7,949 nt of DNA. Origin: Clostridia bacterium (lineage in GTDB: Bacteria > Bacillota > Clostridia > Oscillospirales > Acutalibacteraceae). The position numbers and the translations under genes were made by a program. The notes below the pieces were generated by a model. The model had not been told where the DNA came from. It saw only the letters and a program-made list of their open reading frames with translations, and did no database searches. The DNA is taken from the NCBI GenBank assembly GCA_017502965.1, contig JAFVTZ010000159.1, positions 1-7,949 on the forward strand, written 5' to 3'. This document shows, in pieces, positions 6,201 to 7,949 of this stretch (the stretch's first letter is position 1; every line of letters begins with the position of its first letter).

Positions 6201-7781
6201 GCTTATATTGAGGTTCGTGAGGCTGACCTTTCGGGCGCTGTTTCGATAGGTAAAAACGCCTTTATGAAAGAAGAACTCACTCCTTTCAAGGTAACTCTGG
6301 GTGACGATATCGAAAAGATAGGCGATAATCCCTTTGCAATGTGTAAAGTCAAGCCTTTCAGCAAAACAGAGACCCAGAAGGAAGACGGTAAAGAAAAAGA
6401 AATTACCACCTATACTTATGATATCAGCGATACTGTATTTGTTATAGACGGCTCGCTTTACTGCAACAATGCAAGCGGTTTGGAACTTATAACCTATGCA
6501 GGCACAAATGATGAGTATGTAACAGTTGCTGATGATACTGTGCGTATCTCTACTATGGCTTTTGCAGGCAGTGATGTTGTAACGGTTAAAATGCCCTTCA
6601 CCACAACCGCAATCGGTCATAAAGCATTCTACGGCTGTAATAAACTGAATCTTGTTATTTTCGGCAGTCATACTGTTCCGAACTTTGAAGAAGAATATGA
6701 CCCTAACTACTACGGAAGTTTCAAAAATATTCCCGGTAGCGGTGATTATGGTACTTACACCGATTACGACGGTAACGAAATTCAGATAGACGGTATGGGT
6801 CTTGTTCCTTACTTTATGTGGAACGTTACAAATAATATGTATTCCAACGTATTCTACGGCGCTAACTTTGTTGACTATGTAGGCTATGTTGAGGATAAGT
6901 TAACAATGGTTAAGCCTGTAAATGGTGTTGGTTACGATTCGTTTATCTGCAATCAGTATTTTGATTTCACTATTGACGGACCTGCCGCTCCCGACGAAAC
7001 AACTGTAGATGTTATTCAGGCTATTAAGGCTATTCCCGAAAGAGTAACCCTTAAAGATAAGGCTCTGGTTGAATATGCCCGTGAGGCTTACGGCAAAATT
7101 GCTACAACCGAACAGTTGGCTCTGGTTACAAACTATTCTGATTTGGTTTCAGCCGAACAGCGTGTTACAGCGCTTCTTTCTGCTGAAAATAAAACCGAAA
7201 AAGAAGAAAAATCTGCAGAAAAGGAAAACCGTTCAGGTGCTGTTATCCTGATAATTGCAATCATTATAGTTTTAGCGGCTGCAGTTTTTGTTCTTTGCAA
7301 AAAATTCGGCGCACAGATAAAGAGATTTTTAAAACCTGTAACCGATAAAATTGCTAAGGTTTTAAGTCCCGTAATTACTAAGATTTCAGATGTTTTAGGA
7401 CCTGTTTTCAAAAAAGTTGCAAAATTCTTAAGCCCTGTGACCCAAAAGATAGGCAAAGTTTTAAAACCCGTTTTCGCAAAAATGGCTGAGGTTTTAAAAC
7501 CTGCATTAGCAAAGGCTGCAAATGTGATTAAATCTGTTTCGGTTAAAACAGCAATTTGGATTAAGAATTTTGCGGTTAAAGCGGCAAAGTTTATTGCGGT
7601 TTATGCAGTGAAATTCGCAGTTTCAGTTAAAAATCTTGCAATAAGTTTTGCAAATTCTGTTAAAGCGTTAAAAGTTAAAATGGCTGATAATGCTAAAAAC
7701 AGAGCAGAAAAGAAAAAGAGTAAGAAAACAGTAGAACAAGTAGAGAAAGAAGATGGGGAACAAGATGAAACTGAGAATTAA
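156..7781 (+). CDS. Giant membrane-anchored S8 subtilase with Ig-like domains and BspA-type leucine-rich repeats
   Basis: Predicted 2541-residue exported serine endopeptidase and adhesin. Domain order by residue: signal peptide 1-34; I9-like propeptide about 76-180; subtilase about 207-672 with PA insert about 430-562; Fn3-like about 702-842; Fn3/beta region about 850-1138; two Big_2-like domains about 1150-1222 and 1274-1350; about 28 BspA/LRR_5 repeats 1369-2171; unassigned Tyr/Asn/Gly-rich stretch 2172-2284; helical module 2285-2344; transmembrane helix 2362-2381; lysine-rich 11-mer tail to 2541. The catalytic set is Asp216, His290, Asn386 and Ser610. The catalytic half resembles the C5a peptidase/lactocepin branch of S8. 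I see no LPXTG sorting motif, so anchoring is by the membrane helix. The frame is intact throughout, with TAA at 7779-7781. The substrate is unknown; host or dietary protein is an inference. Confidence 0.93.
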   Translation: MRKKMLFKRCRSALATFTVAALLMGAIAVPSVGAEKIDSEYNASYIQKLEGIKNDYSQYLDDSVVFKLPDNVKAQDEISVIVTVDTTTIMDAYEGTDKTMSFMDYAVSSDDSVKIRKDIANQKSQVLSSLDDLDISYTTGEDYSTVLSVFELVIKAADFAKTCKALGKGMDVIVGEVYEPAKTELVENKVNVFDTGIFDSSDAGYDGSGMVVAVLDTGLDSNHTAFSPKNFSSKNLGLTYDDVAAVIEDTAASEQLEGLTVDDVYINDKVPFGFDYADSDPDVYSTHNNHGTHVSGVIVGNDDTIRGVAPNAQLVSMKIFSDVVDTARTAWILAALEDCVVLGVDVINMSIGTACGFSRATDEESVDGIYDKIRDAGISMVVAASNSFSSAYGSESNGNLGLTSNPDTGTVGSPSTYEGVMSVASISGVETPYIKYGDTIIYFTESTNSAAEENHFFDTLLDDEDSAKLEYVLIPGVGRSADYTGINVKGKIALVRRGSNTFEEKAIIAEEQGAAGIIIYNNVSGDIKMNVGDAKLAVCSISQDDGEMLAKKGKGTLKISRKQTSGPFISDFSSWGPTPDLRIKPEITAHGGSILSSVTGGGYDRLSGTSMACPNLAGVVILLRQYVVENFPKIAKDNVKVNRMVNSLMMSTADIALNTNGLPYSVRKQGAGLANLTSSVKTSAYIKAFDVDGKEADKAKLELGDDPEKTGVYEMTFAINNFGKRKLKYDIGAYVMTEGVSETKTNAGETTVTEEARILDGAKVEVVSVKGGKLSGTKVKVAAGKEAKVTVRITLSKKDKKYLDKSFENGMYVEGFITLTAKSGTKVDLNVPYLAYYGDWTRAPLFDLTYYDTNADELDDGIDIEDKVMADAYATRPVGGVSEDYVSFLGSYYFLQDPDDMVISANENYVALSNQEGTIHSLRFVWAGMLRNAAKIEISITDDTTGEVIFEKEEKDIRKSYSDGGASIYPSNVKIEFDTSEYNLENNSEYTVKLVGYVDYGDGGLKTNLNNVFEFPLVADFEAPTVTNVEYYYKYDKTLKKNRLYADVMIYDNHYAMCSQIGYVTEEADEEGNMAPALKNFEQYMTPVYSERNSTTKVTYELTDYLFDIKNNATSKNCFVITAYDYALNYATYEIGLPDNFSDFYFDGLEEGITLSPNEVISLEPVVTPATEWAELLNFSSSKPSVARVVNNKLVAVSSGSAIIKAQDPTTNKSVTFNVTVLGEDDDGYRRYDKPVADVFTLDGYETTKAYYILENKDKDIGDTGNNNHFEGNYKLKMYPSETVALRYSLDAYFPKDTTVEFESSNESIVKVDAGGVVTAVAEGFASVTVKVLLDEQSTYYSETVSVEVKDPYVTTGAILSHYYGNGGLVDIPKDLSLTEIGNFAFSNFEYIMKTPEELAIDDKETSKAWYIGDSTITKVVIPEGVKKIGSYAFANLTALEEVVLPSSLEAIEYGAFVGCTSLQKITFSDKNNLIIINQNAFENCDLRGTLKFPSICVISDYAFAGNQKLEGIELGKSLLSVGQYAFAACKKLKDVTIKADKVKYGAYAFTDCESLKEFYVNSAVLPEGMFYECEEMKSVKIGPDVNDIGVFAFRDTKIEKFEIEKGNKTYKTGKNDYIVSAKGDKLIAVSPLVKGEFTEASAGGKKIKEISKGAFSSNQKITSVVLPNVKVIGEYGLASNESLVSVKLGKLETIGEYAFFETAITEMPQFTDKTKIGKYAFSHTKLTSVNIPDKMEIEEGTFSECTELNSVVIGNKVKIGKYAFSLNKDIAFKVETYYEGDKKLFRYVFSSPLKALTIGDDAVIGESAFSNAASLESVTLGANAQLEKMAFYNTSSLKYIDLSKAKKIGDYAVSGDVYYACLDENMTVAAVNSQGYCRYTYHGPLVENIDVSSAESIGEYAFSYCRKLVNVKLNSKIDEIPQYAFAGCDSLKNINLEAVKTIGDYAFMECGLEKVDISGANTVGEYAFVSNKKLASVKFGEKTEDIGEGSFSYCEPLNNIENLRFVKNIGDYAFAYIEVREADLSGAVSIGKNAFMKEELTPFKVTLGDDIEKIGDNPFAMCKVKPFSKTETQKEDGKEKEITTYTYDISDTVFVIDGSLYCNNASGLELITYAGTNDEYVTVADDTVRISTMAFAGSDVVTVKMPFTTTAIGHKAFYGCNKLNLVIFGSHTVPNFEEEYDPNYYGSFKNIPGSGDYGTYTDYDGNEIQIDGMGLVPYFMWNVTNNMYSNVFYGANFVDYVGYVEDKLTMVKPVNGVGYDSFICNQYFDFTIDGPAAPDETTVDVIQAIKAIPERVTLKDKALVEYAREAYGKIATTEQLALVTNYSDLVSAEQRVTALLSAENKTEKEEKSAEKENRSGAVILIIAIIIVLAAAVFVLCKKFGAQIKRFLKPVTDKIAKVLSPVITKISDVLGPVFKKVAKFLSPVTQKIGKVLKPVFAKMAEVLKPALAKAANVIKSVSVKTAIWIKNFAVKAAKFIAVYAVKFAVSVKNLAISFANSVKALKVKMADNAKNRAEKKKSKKTVEQVEKEDGEQDETEN
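381..695 (+). other. I9-like propeptide region (residues about 76-180)
   Basis: Between the signal peptide and the catalytic core is an alpha/beta segment. It starts with the strand EISVIVTVD and ends near GMDVIVGEVYEP. The length, the opening and closing beta strands and the position fit the inhibitor I9-type prodomain of subtilases. In that family it acts as a folding chaperone and is cleaved off on activation. Similarity is judged by pattern only. Confidence 0.6.
774..2225 (+). other. Peptidase S8 catalytic domain (residues about 207-690)
   Basis: All subtilase motifs are readable. VVAVLDTGLD carries Asp216, NNHGTHVSG carries His290, VVAASNSF carries the oxyanion Asn386 and LSGTSMACP carries nucleophile Ser610. 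The Asp-to-His distance of 74 residues is longer than in subtilisin and contains an acidic insert rich in Asp and Val. The stretch FSSWGPTPDLRIKPEIT just after the PA insert is typical of C5a peptidase and lactocepin-like enzymes. The usual ITAPGG is ITAHGG here. Nothing suggests an inactive enzyme. Confidence 0.92.
1443..1841 (+). other. Protease-associated (PA) domain inserted in the catalytic domain
   Basis: Residues about 430-562 interrupt the subtilase between Asn386 and Ser610. The core reads VKGKIALVRRG, then FEEKAIIAEEQGAAGIIIYNN, the hallmark of PA domains in cell-envelope S8 proteases. In those relatives the PA domain caps the active-site cleft and influences access of protein substrates, so a role in substrate selection here is inferred. 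Confidence 0.85.
2259..2681 (+). other. Fn3-like domain following the protease (Fn3_5 type)
   Basis: Residues about 702-842 start with KTGVYEMTFAINNFGKRKLKYDI and end with DLNVPYLAYYGDW. This is a beta-rich stretch in the position of the first Fn3-like domain of streptococcal C5a peptidase. Such domains pack on the catalytic domain and support stability or substrate docking. Assigned from position and the closing 'P(Y/F)-x-x-(F/Y)-x-G-x-W' feature. Confidence 0.65.
2700..3569 (+). other. Second beta-rich region (residues about 850-1138), probably Fn3-like
   Basis: This stretch holds VSFLGSYYFL, then a block of alternating strands (KIEISITDDTTGEVIFEKE), then 'DFEAPTVTNVEYYY', a common lead-in to a further Ig/Fn3 fold that ends at ITAYDYALNYATYEIGLP. 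It fits the second and third Fn3 domains seen after the catalytic unit in C5a peptidase-like proteins. I cannot set the inner boundaries from sequence alone. Confidence 0.5.
3603..4205 (+). other. Two Big_2-like bacterial Ig domains
   Basis: The first, residues about 1150-1222, has EVISLEPVVTP, SSSKPSVARVVNNKLVAVSSGSAIIKA and a final FNVTVLG. The second, about 1274-1350, has YPSETVALRYSL, ESSNESIVKVDAGGVVTAVAEGFASVTVKV and VSVEVKD. The pattern 'S-S-(N/K)-x-S-(V/I)-x-x-V ... G-x-(V/L)-x-A-V-x-x-G-x-(A)-x-(I/V)' is the Big_2 signature. A stretch of about 50 residues separates them. They most likely act as a stalk between the protease and the repeat array. Confidence 0.8.
4260..6668 (+). repeat. 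BspA-type leucine-rich repeat array (about 28 units)
   Basis: Residues 1369-2171 form an array of about 22-24-residue units. The consensus is 'I-G-x-Y-A-F-x-x-C-x-x-L-x-x-V-x-L-(P/G)-x-x-(V/L)-x-x', the LRR_5/BspA class. Units are diverged in protein, but DNA-level copies persist: 5237-5256 and 5846-5865 share 20 identical bases. The array is broken by four non-repeat inserts, near 4977-5096, 5484-5545, 5730-5830 and 6351-6540. BspA-family repeats in other bacteria bind host proteins or cells; binding here is an inference. Confidence 0.9.
6669..7007 (+). other. Unassigned region after the repeats (residues 2172-2284)
   Basis: The leucine-rich pattern stops after VIFGS. About 110 residues rich in Tyr, Asn, Gly and Asp follow, including NVTNNMYSNVFYGANFVDYVGYV and ending in TIDGPAAPDETT. 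It may cap the last repeat and act as a spacer. I recognise no domain here. Confidence 0.4.
7008..7298 (+). other. Juxtamembrane helical module and transmembrane anchor
   Basis: Residues 2285-2344 match a short helical module often seen next to cell-surface anchors in Firmicutes: 'V-I-x-x-I ... V-T-L ... A-R-x-A-Y ... L-V-T-N-Y-x-x-L-x-x-A-E'. A charged linker (NKTEKEEKSAEKENR) leads to the hydrophobic helix at 2362-2381 (AVILIIAIIIVLAAAVFVLC). KK follows directly, so the positive-inside rule puts the rest in the cytoplasm. The module name is from memory of the pattern, not a database hit. Confidence 0.8.
7326..7721 (+). repeat. Twelve tandem 33-bp units encoding 11-residue amphipathic repeats
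   Basis: Residues 2391-2522 divide without gaps into twelve units of exactly 11. Units 1-6 follow (F/V)-L-x-P-(V/A)-x-x-K-x-x-x: FLKPVTDKIAK, VLSPVITKISD, VLGPVFKKVAK, FLSPVTQKIGK, VLKPVFAKMAE, VLKPALAKAAN. Units 7-12 lose the proline and drift: VIKSVSVKTAI, WIKNFAVKAAK, FIAVYAVKFAV, SVKNLAISFAN, SVKALKVKMAD, NAKNRAEKKKS. Lysine holds position 8 in 11 of 12 units. Hydrophobic residues recur at 1, 5 and 9, giving 4-4-3 spacing. The array follows the transmembrane helix, and an acidic end (residues 2527-2541) closes the protein. Confidence 0.9.
7755..7759 (+). promoter_or_regulatory. Ribosome binding site of the lipoprotein gene
   Basis: GGGGA lies 5 bases before the ATG at 7765, inside the last codons of the protease gene. 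An in-frame ATG at 7753 would extend the product by four residues (MGNK). A purine run directly abuts that ATG, leaving no spacing, so 7765 is preferred. Ribosomes finishing the protease could re-initiate here. Confidence 0.55.
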
Positions 7782-7949
7782 AGCATTATTTATCGCGGTG
7801 CTTTCTTTGGCAGCAGTTGCCCTGTTTGCAGGTTGTTCTGCTGAAAAAACTCCGTATGAAAAGAACAATGATGAAAATTACACCGTTAGCGTCAGGTTTG
7901 ACGCTAACGGGGGTATGTTCACCACCAATACTTCGGTAATAGTTGATTC
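7765..7949 (+). CDS. Lipoprotein with InlB/Flg_new-like segment, 5' part only
   Basis: The frame overlaps the end of the protease gene by 17 bases and is open to the window edge (61 full codons). The product starts MKLRIKALFIAVLSLAAVALFAGC. A basic start, a hydrophobic core and the lipobox F-A-G-C predict cleavage before Cys24 and lipid attachment at the outer membrane face. A short polar linker follows, then YTVSVRFDANGGMFTTNTSVIVD. The V-x-F-D-A-N-G-G core is typical of InlB B-repeat/Listeria-Bacteroides (Flg_new) beta-grasp modules. The overlap and the lack of any terminator point to co-transcription and translational coupling with the protease. The lipoprotein call is firm. The repeat assignment rests on one motif, and the function is unknown. 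Confidence 0.85.
   Translation, partial: MKLRIKALFIAVLSLAAVALFAGCSAEKTPYEKNNDENYTVSVRFDANGGMFTTNTSVIVD
7883..7910. repeat. Perfect 12-bp inverted repeat with 4-base loop inside the lipoprotein gene
   Basis: The arm CCGTTAGCGTCA at 7883-7894 is exactly complementary to TGACGCTAACGG at 7899-7910, with loop GGTT between them. It encodes the stretch Thr-Val-Ser-Val-Arg-Phe-Asp-Ala-Asn-Gly just after the lipobox linker. No T-run follows, so it is not a standard intrinsic terminator. As RNA it would form a stable hairpin within the translated region. Confidence 0.85.

Noticed and set aside
6066..6671. A 201-codon open frame on the - strand opposite the last leucine-rich repeats
   Set aside because: The + strand frame here codes clear LRR_5 repeats. 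The antisense product shows no recognisable domain and no Shine-Dalgarno-supported start. Repetitive codons explain the long stop-free stretch.
7721..7781. A possible transcription terminator between the two genes
   Set aside because: No hairpin plus T-run is present, and the genes overlap, so read-through is expected.
7668..7868. A 66-codon open frame on the - strand across the junction of the two genes, with a hydrophobic, Phe/Leu-rich end
   Set aside because: It is antisense to the lysine-rich tail (AAA/AAG reads as Phe/Leu) and to the lipoprotein signal peptide. The hydrophobicity is therefore a composition effect.

Overview
The window carries one very large gene and the start of a second, both on the + strand. 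AT-rich composition, a strong AAGGAG Shine-Dalgarno, a Gram-positive type signal peptide and a C5a-peptidase-like domain order suggest a low-GC Firmicute. An anaerobic, probably gut-associated Clostridia lineage is the best guess. That placement is inferred from style and architecture, because no marker gene is present.

Layout: positions 1-155 are an AT-rich intergenic region with a plausible promoter and ribosome binding site. Positions 156-7781 encode a 2541-residue secreted, membrane-anchored protease-adhesin. In order it has a signal peptide, an I9-like propeptide, and an S8 subtilase domain with intact Asp/His/Asn/Ser residues and an inserted PA domain. Fn3-like domains, two Big_2-like Ig domains, and about 28 BspA-type leucine-rich repeats follow. 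Next come a small helical module, one transmembrane helix and a lysine-rich tail of about 160 residues. From 7765 to the window edge is the 5' part of a lipoprotein gene that overlaps the first gene by 17 bases. It shows a clear lipobox and an InlB/Flg_new-like 'FDANGG' segment.

How they may work together: both products are predicted to be exported and held at the outer face of the membrane, and the overlap implies one transcript with coupled translation. The first would bind and cut extracellular protein, with the repeats giving reach or binding and the subtilase cutting. The lipoprotein could be an accessory surface factor, but its function cannot be read from 61 codons.

The most unusual signal is the tail after the transmembrane helix. 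It is twelve back-to-back 11-residue units (33-bp period) with hydrophobic residues at positions 1, 5 and 9 and a nearly invariant lysine at position 8. This is the pattern of an 11-mer amphipathic, lipid-binding helix or a hendecad coiled coil, placed where the cytoplasmic face should be. It also has its own leucine codon preference. A second oddity is a perfect 12-bp inverted repeat with a 4-base loop inside the lipoprotein coding sequence.
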